Origin: Aspidiotus rigidus
Taxonomy: Eukaryota; Arthropoda; Insecta; Hemiptera; Diaspididae
Direction: 5' to 3'
Assembly (NCBI GenBank): GCA_035079385.1
Contig: JAVHKY010000071.1
Coordinates: 1,552,001 to 1,616,000 of the forward strand
Length of the DNA: 64,000 nt
Under the pieces are notes generated by a model. The model saw nothing but the letters and a program-made list of their open reading frames with translations, ran no database searches and was not told the origin of the DNA. Made by a program: the position numbers and the translations under genes. The first letter of the stretch is position 1; each line of letters starts with the position of its first letter. Below are positions 11,405 to 24,364 of this stretch, piece after piece.

Positions 11405-14400
11405 TTAATTGACTTCAACCGCGGGCGCACTTTGTTGCAGAGAGGTAATTTCAAGCTTAACTATGTCGTTTGTCAACGTGGACACTTCATGCGAATCAGT
11501 TTCTGACTTCTCAGAACTTTTTGGGGAATCTTTTGAACTGGATTTGGTACTGGACGGGGATGATTTTTTCGAACTCTTGCGAGTGAATCGACCTTTAACA
11601 CGTTTTGGTAATTCTCCAGCTGGTTTTTGAAAATGGTCGATGAGTAATTTGAGAAGCTCCGCTCGCTGTTTATCCGTGATGTCATCGCTGCTTAATTTAT
11701 CATTTATCAGTTCTTCTAACGCTTCTTTACCCTGAAAATAACAGAATTATTTTGTCATATACATATTCATCTCTCGAACAAGATAAGAACTCAATGTTTT
11801 GAAGTATCTTCTTTCAACATTTCATCCATTAGGAGAATCCATATTGAAAGAATGTAATATGCCTGTCATGCCACGTCAAGTTTTCTAACAAAACTTGTTT
11901 TTTAATATTAAGATGGGACGTGTAAGTATGAGCTCACGGTGGATCATATAGAAATGTCAACAAATGGAAATACCTGTAAATTCCCACAGGAAGAAAAGTT
12001 GGTCGCAAAAATCCTGTAGTAAACCAGAATAAAGATATTCAAGAAATGAAAGTGAGATTTTTCTTATCTAGAATGTTGTAGCTTTCTCTTCAATAATTTT
12101 TGTACTTTGGATACCTAGGTACGTACAGTTTTAATCAAAACATCTCCAATTTTGATATTCTGATTTATACTTGAAAATAGGGATTTTGGAAAAACTGTTA
12201 CTTTACGTAAAAAAAAAAAAGCTGTGTCGCAGGCGACATAGTAGCAGTGTCGGCTTAAATCTATTCAACTTATTCACAATCAAATATTAATCAAGTAATA
12301 ATAAATTGCATAGACCGTACGTTATTTACATTTTTTGCTGAACGCGTCTCGACTGAACAGTCATAAAGAGCTACAAAATGTAAACCAGAGAAATAGAGAA
12401 ATGAATTCCAATGTTAGGTGAAGTGAACAGAACCAAGGTTCTAAGAAGAGGTAATGATTTTCACCACAACCAGGACTTATCATAGTTTCACAACATTTTA
12501 AATCCACACCGGGTTCCGCACAAGGTTGTACATTTCTTTTTCTCGAATTTTGTACGTCAATATCAATTATAATTTATAATATTAATTTTCTTGAACGTCA
12601 GAATAATGAACAGTTTACTTTCTTCCTCTCGCCATTCTAGCGTGTATTCATTTTACGCGCAAATACCCTTTGTCCTCGTTCATTAAACCCCACCCAGACT
12701 TTTGACACCTGCAACCTGCATGTACTTGCGTCATCGCTCTTATATATCCTCCTTCATTGAACCCTACGGAACACAGCAGGGCCTTTTGTTACCTGCTAGC
12801 TGCATGTACGTGCATAAGAGAATGGATAAGAAAGAAGCGCGTCCAAATATTCAGATAAAGCGCGCGAATGATTCATGGAAGTATAATAGAAAAAAAAAAG
12901 CGCGAAAGTGATATGCTACAGTCACCACAACGCTACACAAACGGCCACATCGCGGCGTTCCGAATTTTTGAAACCCTGAATTTGTAACGGAATTCTTCTA
13001 TTTCTACTGAACAAGTAAAGAAAAAGAAAAAGACGTGTTCACAGAATAAATTCAAGCGTGGTTTTCGTTGTTTTACCTCTTTATTTTTACTATTCTACCC
13101 TACTCTTCTACTGAATCGAGAAAAAATTTTTCGGTACCCTATTATTAGGCTACGATACGAAATGTTTACCGATATTAATAACTTGAAAAGCCTGGTTTGT
13201 ACATATTGTCATCAAAAATTGAAAATATATTTACCGTATAGTACGAAAAATTAATTTGTAATGAAGTATTTAGAGCCTACATCCAACTCAGAAATTCAAC
13301 AGTTCGGGAGTTCGGACAAACAATGAATTCAAGTTCAAGAATTCGAATAGATTTCGAAGAAAATTTTCTCTGTTCAAAGAATTCGTCGAAAATCCCTGGC
13401 GATATATAATTTCAGAAATGAGTTTCATGCCCCCCCCCCCGCAAAAAACAAAAAAAAAAAACTTCGAAGGTAACATTCGAACGTTTCACAATGATATAAT
13501 AGTTTCAAGATTTGAAGAAAAAAAAAAAGAAAATTAAAGCTAACACAATTTCCAAAATAATCATTTTATAGAAGACTATAAAGTTGTTTCCCTGGTTGTA
13601 TGTGTACATTTCGTTATGTATCAAGGACGTAAGAAGGATTATACGGTATAATATCTTTACAATGAACTCAATTCCCTTGCATGACATTGACTGAAATGCG
13701 CGCTGAACCAAAAACGTGGAAACAATGAGAGAGAAGGAACTAGCATTGGCCGACGTCGATAAATGGACTCCACTTAATGGAGTCCATTGAACGTCGTAAT
13801 ATCTTCTTTCTCGCTTTTTTTTTTTTTTTTCATTCAGCGAACGTTCCAACCAGTATTCATGCAAAAGAATTGAGTTTACGGATGGTTTACAGAGTCCTTC
13901 ATATAATTCCATCAATGAGGAAAAACATGTTCTGACGGTGAGCTCATCTAGACGAAATTAAATTCAAAACGGCACTTCCGTTGTAAGCTTTTTTTCTTTT
14001 CATTTTGAATAGGTCAATAGGGTGAAATCAATGTTTATCAGAGGTATTATGAGTTTACCTGACTCCAAGCAGTTGTCAGCATATCGTAATCAACAAATGC
14101 ATCAACCAAGTATTTACGTAATTGCAAAGCATTACGTCTCTCATGATATGATGTCCACCTAAATCCTAAGAACTGAGCAAAAATTGGTTTCAAGGTATTC
14201 TGTCGGCTGAGCACTACTTGCAAGTCTTCCAACACCTTGAGTTCATGTTTTACGCTGGTTGTAAACGGCAACACCGTGCGTATGATTTCTTCGTTTGGAG
14301 ACGCTGCGCCACTTCCGATTTCTGATGCTCCAGCGCATAAGTGTTGTACAATCTAAATAGGTCAAGTTGTGAGTTACGAGGAAATCTTGAAAAAAGCATA

Positions 14401-15276
14401 ATGTCAGAAGCCTACCCGTAACTTACATCGTACGCCAGATGGGCGCGATCACTAGCTTTAGAGATTTCGACGTTTTCTTTATCAAGCAACACTTTGGACA
14501 AAGTACGAATAGAAAAAGAAACCATTGTTTGCTCGCATTTCTTCTTGGCAAATGAATGACAATCGACAAAACCTTTGACAATGTTCGAAAAACGTTCAAG
14601 TAAATCGTATCTGTAAGAAGAATAAAAGTCCTTCATTCGTCGTCATAATTATATGAGATTGAAGACTATGAGGGAAATGCACAATATTCGAACAAATTCA
14701 CGAAATCAATAGAGAAGAAAATTCTACAGCAAACGAGATAACACATGTGTACATACTTGAGTAACGATTTGATCAACAAATGGGGATTGAATTTGTAACT
14801 CTCATGGCATATCAAAAGCACACCTCTTTTGTCGTTCTTCTTACACACCTTCTCTAACCAATCAAGAAAATCCGTTATCGCCGATACTTCACTTTTTGTT
14901 TTCAACATCTACGAGCATGAATGGGTTAGCATACTGAGGACTAATCAAAATAGAACTCGCATTTAAGAAAATGACTAACTCTGTTGCTAGTCGTGTCCTT
15001 GATTATCCTGTAAAAGTTAACAGTAACGATTCGGATGCTATGACGTTTCTTGGCAAAATTGTTAAGGTCTCCGTAAGGCATAATATAGAGGGAAAAGAAA
15101 TCATCAGGCGTGTAGCCAGCGATGTGACAAATTTCATCCAGCAATTTACGTCCTGTCACATCCAAATCCCAACCAACTAAGCAGTAATCGTCCACGGGTA
15201 TTTCATCGATCGCATTATTACCCTTCAGTTCGGTGTGTGGTGCCGAATTTCCGTTTTCAACACCAGACTCGACCAT
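11405..15276 (-). CDS. exu: Exuperantia homologue (maternal mRNA localisation factor)
   Basis: Coding exons on the minus strand: 15276-14980, 14908-14757, 14610-14427, 14352-14059 and 11731-11405, all with GT..AG introns and consistent phase, giving 417 codons. In Drosophila, Exu is an RNA-binding protein that localises bicoid and oskar mRNAs in the oocyte; it has an inactive exonuclease-like (EXO) domain and a SAM-like domain. Visible family signatures are LVGWDLDVTGRKLLDEI, YIMPYGDLN, SEVSAITDFLDWLEK, YDLLERF and, in the last exon, KQRAELLKLL. After that the protein ends in a Lys/Ser-rich tail. The start ATG lies 2 bases after a likely 5'UTR splice acceptor (TTTTCAG). It is shorter than the Drosophila protein (about 530 residues), mainly through a short linker and tail. 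The last intron is 2.3 kb. Confidence 0.95.
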
Positions 15277-16031
15277 TTCTGAAAATTGAGAATAGTCACA
15301 ATCCGACTATAAGTGAAGACCAAAACGATACGATTCTGTACAAGCAGAGAATGGAAAAAGCAACGAGTTTGTCGAGAACACGAAGACCAAATGAACAAAC
15401 AAATCAACTCCTACATAAATACGGGGGAAAAAGATACGTACTGAAGCACTTGAAATCGATGATTCGTACAGAAATGGGCACAGAAGTTGATCTAAAATTC
15501 TTGACACTTGAATTTAAACGATACTCTAGCTGTGAGCAATGAAATTCAAGTTTCAGAAGAAATTCTCACTTGAATCACAGGCTACGCAAGAGCGATAGAA
15601 ATTGATAAGCATAGGAAAAATGATTTGATTCAGAGGACTGATGAAATCTGAAGGATATTTTGTAAGGGAAACTTATTACACGAATAATGAGATATTGGCA
15701 AGAAATGAAACTTTCATATAAAGATCGGCAGAGTAATGGTGCGAACTAACAATACGATTGCAATTAGCCAATTATGCAGTCAGCGGCCAGTGACATCTTC
15801 TCAGAGAAAAAAAAATTTTCTTGAAAGTTCTCTCATCTACCTATGTTGTCACGTATTGCCTATCGCTATTCTATGTCGGAAGGTCGGAAATCGGAATCAC
15901 GTGGTCGGAATATAACTCTGCCTATGCCGTAGTACAAAGTTAAATCAACGATCAGGCAAACTGTATCTTTCCGATGATTCGTGCGAGTATGATTGTGAAT
16001 TATTGGGATAACACACTACCATTACTTCATT
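15277..16031. other. Upstream region of exu; interrupted repeat flank
   Basis: No other gene is seen. The exu 5'UTR probably continues upstream through an intron ending at about 15279. The stretch 15941-16031 is the left part of a repeat whose uninterrupted copy lies at about 43073-43240. Confidence 0.5.
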
Positions 16032-16771
16032 GGGATGTTAACCTAAGTTGCGTAAGTTGGTAGCCGTGTTCGAAGATGTGGGGGATAATTTTAACGTACC
16101 ATGCTTCATGATGCGGAATTTGCAATTTTCAAACACGATTTAAATGATTACAATTTGTATTATCCAAAAATTATGTCTTATAATGGACTGTGTTATTTGT
16201 GATAACAAAAATATCGACTGATATCGATTCGTTTGGCAAGAGTACTCATTCTGCAGGAAATCGGTCCAATCGCAAATTTGCTCCCCATAAGAAAACATGG
16301 GAAGCAAATCGATCATATGGTATTAATCAAAAATGAGAAAGAATTGAGGGAAAAAAAGTTCCTTTTCAGAAGTCGATTACTCACACACTATAAATATAAC
16401 TTTTTTCCGCAAAATCTGTTTTAATTTTTGATTAATTTCATACTGATCTTTGCTCCCCGTGTATTTCTTATGGGAGCAAATTTGCGATTGGACCGATTTC
16501 CTGCAGAATGAGTACTCTTGCCAAACAAATCGATATCAGTCGATATTTTTGTTATCACAAATAACACAGTCCATTTGTTTAAACACTTCAAGAGAATCGA
16601 TAACTGAAAGAAGTAATTCTAATAATGAAGTATTGAGTCACCTACGACTAATCGAAAATCTCGATTCTCATGGCCAAATACATTGAACGTAAAATCGTCA
16701 CCCAGGAATTTAAGCGTGTGCGGCAAGAGAGGAAGGCGATTCTAGCGCTACCAAACATAGGTTAACATCCC
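16032..16771. mobile_element. MITE with GGGATGTTAACC ends, 740 bp, containing a nested MITE
   Basis: The ends are GGGATGTTAACC and GGTTAACATCCC. The flanks (..CATTACTTCATT and AATTAATGGAATAAC..) rejoin to match the uninterrupted repeat near 43140-43165, which is a paralogous empty site. A CRE-superfamily MITE sits inside (16183-16575). Confidence 0.75.
16183..16575. mobile_element. CRE-superfamily MITE, family A copy 1
   Basis: A 393-bp hairpin with ends AATGGACTGTGTTATTTGTG and its complement; the arms continue through ATATCGACTGATATCGAT and GAGTACTCATTCTGCAGGAA. Inside are the inverted words CCCATAAGAAA..CATGGG (near 16288) and CCCCGTGTATTTCTTATGGG (near 16457). No transposase. Confidence 0.9.
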
Positions 16772-17163
16772 AATTAATGGAATAACGGGGAAAAATTCAG
16801 ATCTAGGATATTGAAGCTCTCATTCTCCTTGCATGAACATTTTACTCTGAATTGTGTTGAAATGAACGTTGGATATACGTCGAAATTTTGACCTATATCC
16901 AAACCACGATTTAAAAACTCCAATATTGGAAAAAGGGATGCTTGTATCGGAAAACTAATATGATAATTGGATCTATCATCGAAAAATCGTCTCAGTAACG
17001 CTTATGTCTCAATTAGTCGTATTAATCTTATTTTAAGAAAATAGAACTTCTTCCCGATCGTTGATTTGGAATTTGAATGTACATCAATCCAACTTTGTAC
17101 CGCAGAACCGCGTTGCCATCTCTCACAGTATTTCATACGTGCTTTCAATATTAGTTCGTTTAA

Positions 17164-17602
17164 GGGTATGCTCTACCTAGTCACTCACACACAGAAAATA
17201 CACAAGTATTACACAAAATGGTGTCTTGCGGGTAGTGATTTTTGCCCACATATAACATATCGAATAATGTACAAAATGATTAGGAACGTGGTTTAATTTA
17301 TTCTTGAAGTTGAGGAAAATACGGCTAATTAGATGACAGATCGCGAAATATTCTGAATGATCTTCAGGAAACGTTTAAACTTACATCTGAAGGGGCCATC
17401 TTTGAATCGTTGAATTCCAATCAATGAACAAAATTAGTTCGTCTGAACCAATTAGCCGTATTTTCCTAAGTTTTGTCTACATAAATACGAAGTTTCAAGA
17501 TATTTCATGCTTTATTTAATCAGTTATCTCGGGGCAAAAATCGCAACATGTGATACATATTTTGTGTGTGTCTATGTGTGAGTGACTAGGTAGAGCATAC
17601 CC
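17164..17602. mobile_element. TTAA-flanked (piggyBac-like) MITE copy 1
   Basis: The inverted ends GGGTATGCTCTACCTAGT and its complement are flanked on both sides by TTAA (17160-17163 and 17603-17606). TTAA target duplication is characteristic of piggyBac-type transposition. The arms extend well over 150 bp. Confidence 0.88.
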
Positions 17603-17892
17603 TTAAGGCGACCGCGCGCTAGCATCGCTAGAAACGTGTGAAGTCACAGCCGGCCTGGTGTTCGCCTGTAAGGACTCTGCTAGAAGCGCCACTTTCTACG
17701 CTACTTCCGAAGGTGATGGTGTGTAATAGTCCTATTCCCATATTATAAATAACACAGGAATGATTTTTAGAAGTTCCTCACTACTTAATTCGCCAATAAG
17801 GGCGGAATATGCACTGCTATATGAAATTTCTCCAAAACTTACTCTCGAAGCCCGAAGGGGTGATGATGAGTGATAAACAATAATGACGACTA

Positions 17893-18094
17893 TAGGGCTT
17901 TTCCATGTCGGTGCATTGCATACGTATTCTCCTATGTGTCATCGAATTTCTAACATTGCTCTTAAGGGTGTTGCTGGATTGCATACTCATTTTCATTGTG
18001 GAGTAGTTTGCCATGAGAGCAATGATAGAAATACTACCATTTCGATAACACGTAGGAGAATACGTATGCAATGCGCCGACATGGAAAAGCCCTA
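17893..18094. mobile_element. TAGGGCTTTTCC MITE copy 1 (TA target)
   Basis: Near-perfect foldback of 202 bp with ends TAGGGCTTTTCCATGTCG and its complement, flanked by TA. The centre carries ATACTCATTTTCATTGTGGA. Other copies lie at 30259-30469 and, split, at 44767-45766. Confidence 0.92.
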
Positions 18095-18156
18095 TAAACA
18101 ACGTATTTCCTTTTTACTCTTCTTTCTGGTAAAATACAAATGGAAAGCCACCTAAA

Positions 18157-18443
18157 GGCGGGTTTTTCAATTGTATGTTAACGCGCTATAACTGATTATT
18201 AGCGCTATCTGGTAGTTAAATTGTTTTTCAAGAGATAACATGTCTGATAGTAATTAACATGAGGTATGAAGCGCATGTTAGCATTTTAACTCGGAGTTTA
18301 AAGCAACCAATCAAATTTGTTGTAATTGGATTTAACATCTCTGTCACCTGTTAAGTTGAAAAACTCATAACAGAGAGTTAAGCTAACGATCAATTAGCTA
18401 ACAGCGTGTTACTAAATACTAACACCCAATTGAAAAACCCACC
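18157..18443. mobile_element. Hairpin MITE with GGGTTTTTCAATTG ends
   Basis: The inverted ends GGGTTTTTCAATTG/CAATTGAAAAACCC enclose subterminal inverted GTTAACGCG and AACAGCGTGTT words. Boundaries are accurate to a few bases; the duplication is not clear. Confidence 0.7.
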
Positions 18444-19188
18444 CTAAAAGAGTTTTGGAATTGTTAGAAAAGACTCGACTCCAGCTTTTGCATACATCAT
18501 TTTTTAAAATTAATTGATCAATTAAGTAGCAAGGTGAGGAACTTTTAAAAATCATTCCTATGTTATTTATATGGGACTATTACACACCATAATGTAGTGC
18601 TCCTGTAATCTGTTCAGGTTAAGAAAGGATGAAAAGTGGTATAAAGTACGTACCTCCTTGAAAACAGAACGCTCCATGTAATTTTAATCAGAGATCTTAT
18701 AACAAAATTTTAAAATTTTGGTTTGGTATTTCTTTTGTTATCTTGCAATTTTCTGTTAAAACAAAATTACTTTCAATATTTCTTAGGGATAGCCATTTGT
18801 TATTGACTTCTGTTCCCTTATTTCAGCCCAAAAAATTTCGTTATTTTTGTTATTTGTTTTTGTTTTTGTGCAAAATGCATTGATTTTGTTCAGACATTTC
18901 CAATCTCGTTTTCGGTATTTCCTTTTTTCAAAATTTTCCGTTGGAACGAAATTATTTTCGTTTTTGTCACTGCATTTTGTTTCGTTATTTCAGGCCAAAA
19001 AATTTTGTATTTTGTGATTCGTTTTCATTTTCGTTTTTGTGTAACATCTCTGATTTTAATTTACCGTTCGGTTCTCGAAATACGTACTTCTTACTATTTT
19101 CTATCTTTTCTTAACGTGAAAAGACTATAGCGGAGCCCTTACAGGCAAATAGTATAGGTAGCTCATGCGCTTATGCATTGCCATTTTG

Positions 19189-19958
19189 TAGTGATGGGCG
19201 ATTATCAGTTATTAACCGTTTAGTCAGTTTATTTTTGTGTGAAATTGACTGAAAAACCGGTTTATTTGTAATTGATGGTTAACCTGAGGAACCGGTTAAT
19301 AAGAGCGCATAAACTGATGAACCGCCACCGATTGATAATTTGACAAATTTGAAGCACCAGGCGGCGAAAATAGGAATCATCAATTAATATATTTCTCCAT
19401 CATTAACACATAAGAGGTCTACCTTCTTTTTTTTTTGATTTTCACAATTTTGGGAGCAAAAAAGTAGAAGATCTTGGTGCTCCTGGCGGAATTTTTTTAG
19501 AACTGAAAGCGATCCACTAAAAATGATTGCTAGTCTTTGACTACACAAACTACAAACCAGTGGTAGTATGGACTGATACAATGTGCGGTTAACTTGAAAA
19601 TGACATTAGGGGAGAAGGCGGGAATAACACCCAACGCATAGCATGTAGTTGAAGTCTGCAACCAGATGCACAAATCCTCTTCAACGCCTTACGTAGTTAG
19701 ATGTAGCATAGATTATGCAACTGATGATACAAATCTTCTTTGTTGTAACCGTCTCTTTGCCATCTCAACACGATGTCGGCTTCAAACTACCCCACTGCGG
19801 AAGCCTTGCAATATCAGTCCGTACTACCACTGGTTTGTAGTTTGTACAGTTAAAGTTGCCAGTTGACCGGTTCATTTGGGGGTTTTCAACCGGTTACAAT
19901 GATCTCTGATAAACCGTTGAACCGGTATATTGAGATAACCAATAACCGCCCATCACTA
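19189..19958. mobile_element. hAT-like MITE with TAGTGATGGGCG ends, 770 bp
   Basis: The ends TAGTGATGGGCG and CGCCCATCACTA are flanked by near-identical 8-mers CCATTTTG (19181-19188) and CCATTTTT (19959-19966). Subterminal ACCGGTT words recur. A further inverted pair lies inside at 19541-19582 and 19811-19846. Confidence 0.82.
19541..19846. mobile_element. Inner hairpin within the 19.2-kb MITE
   Basis: Arms CAAACTACAAACCAGTGGTA and complement, about 36 bp each. It is either a nested MITE or the subterminal arms of the outer element. Confidence 0.55.
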
Positions 19959-20179
19959 CCATTTTTATCCTCGTTTATCATCAACACTAACGCCATCTAC
20001 AGCCGCCGCGCCTTGCAAACAGGGTTGGACGGACTAAGTGGTCGGGCGGTGGTATCATGATATGTGACCGTCACGATGGAGCACGGTCTTAGTCATGGTA
20101 GGTCAGTCACGTATGTGACCAAATGTACCACAATCTTTCTACATGACAGGGTAAGGACTGGTATCAACCACATATCAAC

Positions 20180-20633
20180 CACGGTACATTATAGAGGTAT
20201 TGACACAACGAAAAATTTCTGTCGCACGAATTGTGTTAATTCATACGGAATTCCGCTACGCTCGCAGCGATCGTTTGAATACCTTCCACCCCCACCTGTG
20301 TTGGAACCTTACCGGAGGTACCCTAATATTGACGAAATTTTTGAGGGTTGTAAAAGGTGAAGAAATTCACCTAAGAAAATAATTTTTTTTTAATAAGTAG
20401 AGCATGGTGAGTTGTCTATTCGTACCCGGTTTCAGATTTTTAGGTTAATACCTGATTCCTCTACGAATTTTTAAAAATTGATGAATTTACATTACCTAGT
20501 ATTCATGTAGTTTTCAAGCTTAGTAATACCTTGCAACGCTCCTAGCGTAGATTATATCAACTGACACAACTCAGGGGACAGTAACAAACACGGCCAATAT
20601 ACGTTTGTGTCAATACCTCTATAATGTACCGTG
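20180..20633. mobile_element. hAT MITE family G copy 1, 454 bp
   Basis: The ends CACGGTACATTATAGAGGTA and its complement are flanked by a perfect 8-bp duplication ATATCAAC (20172-20179 and 20634-20641). A second copy of exactly the same length, in opposite orientation, lies at 41234-41687. Confidence 0.95.
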
Positions 20634-21220
20634 ATATCAACTATCAATGCATTATGTTTTTCTTATCAACAATTATAATTTTATTTTGTTGATTCACATG
20701 TAAGTAAAAAGAAAATATTTTTTCGCCCAACCTCCAACTGCCGGTGTGTTGACTGTCAAGTTCAGTCATGCTCTTGGCATTCACGCGCTTTCAATACTTG
20801 TTGTCCGATTTCATTAGCCATTTTTCGGTGATTTTCATAGCGCTGCATAATATATACTTGTTGTAAACTGACGGGTACATTAAGTTCAAGTTCACACCTT
20901 GGTTCAAGACAAGTAGTTGTTATCAGTCCTTTAGTTCGGTTTTACAGTTTGACTTCACGAACAACTGAAATTTAACACCCTTGATCAACCAGAATCAGGG
21001 ATTCTTAATAAACATTTACGTCATGCCAAAAGTACAAGGCCCAATTTTCAAACATTTTGAAACCCTTGAAGATGGGAGATTTAACTGTTGATATTGCGCC
21101 AAAACTTATGTGAAATATGCAGAATACAAATGCGATGCAAACAGCTTCTGGTCTGGTTCTTGTTATCTAGCGCATGTATTCTCAAAGAGCAATAAGATTT
21201 AGATATTGACCTTTCTTGAC

Positions 21221-21664
21221 CAATCCTCTTCGTTCACGTGACGTCACTAACTGCTAACATCGAGCAATTTTGATCGATAGTGCGCGACATTCTGCGATAG
21301 TATCGCAGAATTTTGCGATAGTAGGTATCATGCGATGGTGCTTAGAACATTATCGACTCCCATAAGAATACACGGGGAACATTTCGATCATGTGTTAGTA
21401 TTTCAAAATGAGGAATAAATAAGGAATTCAACGTTGATAATCAAGATCTGGAAGATCTCAAGTATTTGAGAATGTATTTTTCGTTTCTCACTTTATTCTT
21501 CTATTCAAATATGAGCAAATGATCGAATTTAATTTTTCTTCTTATGGAAAAGTCCGTGTAAAAAAAGTTTGTTTACTTTCCCTAAGCACCATCGATCACA
21601 AATCTCGAAATTATTTTGAATACAACGATGCTGTGACGTAGGCGTGAACAAAGAGGATTGTGAC
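21221..21664. mobile_element. CRE-superfamily MITE, degenerate copy
   Basis: The imperfect arms include CAATCCTCTTCGTTCACG at left and the complement near 21640. TGACGTCA at 21239-21246 faces a decayed TGACGTAG near 21634. The inner word CCCATAAGAATACACGGGGA is near 21360, with a decayed partner near 21540. Confidence 0.75.
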
Positions 21665-23094
21665 CCGGTCAACAACGAGAATAATAAATGTCCTAAAATG
21701 TCCATTTATGACTATAAAATCTCAACGTTCAAATTTGGCGGGGAATGGAATAACAGTGTTTACATCGCTCATTAATGTGGCCCAATAGGAATATGGTGAT
21801 GAACTGATGAGGAACATAATTATTTTCTCAGTCAGGAGAGTGCGTGACCGTGACCGATTGTGACCGGTCACGATAAAATAAACGACCGTCATTTATTCAA
21901 CCCTATTTGCAAATAGAACAAAAAACTTTTTCAGGGTCAGCCGACTCACCTAGCTGACCATATTACTCACCTTACAATCACTTCTTGTCTTCACTATTGT
22001 TTTGTTAAGGCACTACACACAATGCCCTAATTTTGTCTCTGTTTCATCCACAGTACCTAAGAGAGGTACAGATACAGCACCAAAAATCTTGTCCGCAGGA
22101 GTAAATAACAGATAAGACATGTATGTTCTGCGCCAGCAACATTTTTCTATGCGCCAAGCTCATTTTATATGAATCATTCTGCTTTGTTTTTCCTTCTCCT
22201 CTGTTTCAAAAATTTCGGTACTTTTGTATCAAAGTTGTATCAGTTTTTAAGGATAATCTACTCTTGTTTCAGATCACTACGCGCCAGCTCCAGTTTTATA
22301 ACTTGCACAATGAAGTATTTTAATTTTACTCATTTAAGAATTTTGAAAATCATATTCAAGTCATTATAATACTAATCTAGGAGGTACAGTGATACATAAT
22401 TTTCTTAATTCTTCTCTAAAATCATTCATTTTTCTGATTAATAATTTTAAATTCAAAACTTTTTCAAAAAACTCCTTCAAATTACCATTATCATATTTAA
22501 GTGACTCAAGTTCTTCAAGCAATTTTTTAAATGTTTATTTACAAATAATTTTTTCTGAATTTTTTTTTTTAAACACCTTCTTTCAATGAAATCTCTATTA
22601 TTCATATTTCTTAAGTTTGATTTAGAATCAGAAATTTATATTAATTTATATTTATTTAAGAAAAAGGAAAAAAAAGCTTATTTAAAAGTTTTTCCTGTAC
22701 AAATGGAGATTTATAAAGAGTATTTAGTTAAGGAAGACAAACTTAATTTTCAAAATATAATACCATATTTTAAAGACCCTATTGCTAGAAAAAGATCAAA
22801 TTATGAAACATTGATAAATCTCCTTTCTAATAAAATTCAACATTTATTTGAATCCAAAAAAAAATGAATAATACTAATTCATGTTGAATATTATTGCTCA
22901 TTTGAGTATCTTATCAAAGTTATCAAGAATGCTAGGAAAAGAGATGAAAAATTTAGATATTCCTCATATTCACTTTGAATTTGATGTTGAAATAAATTAC
23001 TCCATATGAAATTAATCATTGTTTCAAATCAATTTTCATTCACTTATTCAAGTTTAAAGTATACAGTGTCTTATGAAAATTTCATTGATTTGCC
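21665..23094. other. Very AT-rich intergenic stretch
   Basis: Open frames near 22123-22867 (up to 93 codons) consist mostly of Phe, Leu, Lys, Ile and Asn, as expected of AT-rich noncoding DNA. No motif was recognised. Confidence 0.5.
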
Positions 23095-23487
23095 AATGGA
23101 CTGTGTTATTTGTGATAACGCAACATGAGTATGAGTGCAAGATGCATAAGTGTGAGTGAGCTATTTCTGGCAGAAGTACCTATTCTGCTGAAAATTTGTC
23201 CATTAGGCATTTTGCTCCCATAAGAAATACATGCGGAGCAAAGATGACCATGGTATTAATTTAATATGAGATGTTAAAATTTACAGAAAAGTTGATATTT
23301 CAAATTTATCAACTTCTTGCTACTTGTAAAAAAAATCTCTTGACCGTATCATTTTTTATATTCAATTGGTAGCGTAGTGATCTCTGCTCCACATGTATTT
23401 CTTACGGGAGCAAAATGCTAAATGGACAAAATCGATCTTTTCATCCATGATATCGATAGTTGTGACGTCACAATAACACAGTCCATA
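23095..23487. mobile_element. CRE-superfamily MITE, family A diverged copy
   Basis: The ends AATGGACTGTGTTATTTGTG and complement are shared with 16183-16575. It has TGACGTCA at 23463-23470 and inner inverted words TCCCATAAGAAATACATG (near 23216) and CATGTATTTCTTACGGGA (near 23396). The middle differs from copies 1 and 2. Confidence 0.88.
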
Positions 23488-23768
23488 ATACAGACCCCTA
23501 ATAAATCACAAGATCGCTAACTCGCCATCTATGCTATGTTAAATTTTAGTACCATGAAAATTTGGAGATAATTTATCCCACCAGATTTGGCAGAGCCGCA
23601 ATGAATTTATTTTCATGGGAGGGGGGTGGAGATTTTACAGATTCACTTGAAGTTAGATGTATCTGAAAGGAAATTTTATGTGGCATAAATTCACATTTCT
23701 TAATTTTTTGAAACACTGAATATTAATATTGACAGAGAAAAATAAGTTTGAGTAGTGAACCCTTTTTA

Positions 23769-23878
23769 GCCAAACCCAACCAAGCGACATGATAACGATC
23801 TGGCAAAGAGGAGAATCTCCACTCATAGTAAAGGAACATTTCTCTAGATTGTTATCATATCGCTTGGTTGGGTTTGGC
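23769..23878. repeat. Hairpin with 33-bp arms
   Basis: Arms 23769-23801 and 23846-23878 are complementary with two mismatches (core GCCAAACCCAACCAAGCG), with a 44-nt loop. This could be a short MITE or a foldback transcript; the sequence alone does not decide. Confidence 0.8.
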
Positions 23879-24364
23879 GACAGAATCAACAAACTAGTGA
23901 AGTCATTGATCTTGTATTTTTAATGGTCTGTAGCCAACTCATTACCAACTCTGATAAAAAACCAATCACAAAAATTTAACACATGTTAAATGTATTGATG
24001 AGCATAACCGGTTATGGAACCGGTTGAACCGGTTATATCCTCCTTAAATAAGGTACTGGTAGTATTGGTTGTATTACTTTCCTCACTCTTCTGTCGAGGC
24101 ATAGTTTCAAGCTTTCAACTCTCTATTTCCATCAGTAGTGTGGCACTAGGATGCGAAGTCGATATGAGTGTTATCTAGGTCTACTTGTACGTGATGCAGT
24201 AATAATGGCTTTTTCTGAAATGTATTTAAAAATTGGTTCAATATGATTTAATTCGCAAGTATTTTTGAAAATATTTCTCAGTGTTAAGCTCCAAGTCCTC
24301 TTTTTGGATTATTTTGTTTGAAATCTTGGTGAGTTATTGACGAGATGAAATTCTCCTTCTAGGG

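Larger units (their letters stand above)
17716..18590. mobile_element. Hairpin MITE, host of two nested MITEs
   Basis: The ends ATGGTGTGTAATAGTCC and its complement continue as about 70-bp imperfect arms (with GGAATGATTTTTA.AAGTTCCTCAC). Two complete younger hairpin elements lie inside (17893-18094 and 18157-18443). Confidence 0.8.

Noticed and set aside
17817..18155. Paired open frames on both strands (also at 30282-30548, 45582-45830)
   Set aside because: These are the two arms of the TAGGGCTTTTCC foldback MITE read in opposite directions.
22123..22867. Chain of open frames rich in Phe, Leu, Lys and Ile
   Set aside because: Composition is that of very AT-rich DNA; no motif, no splice structure, no homologue recognised.
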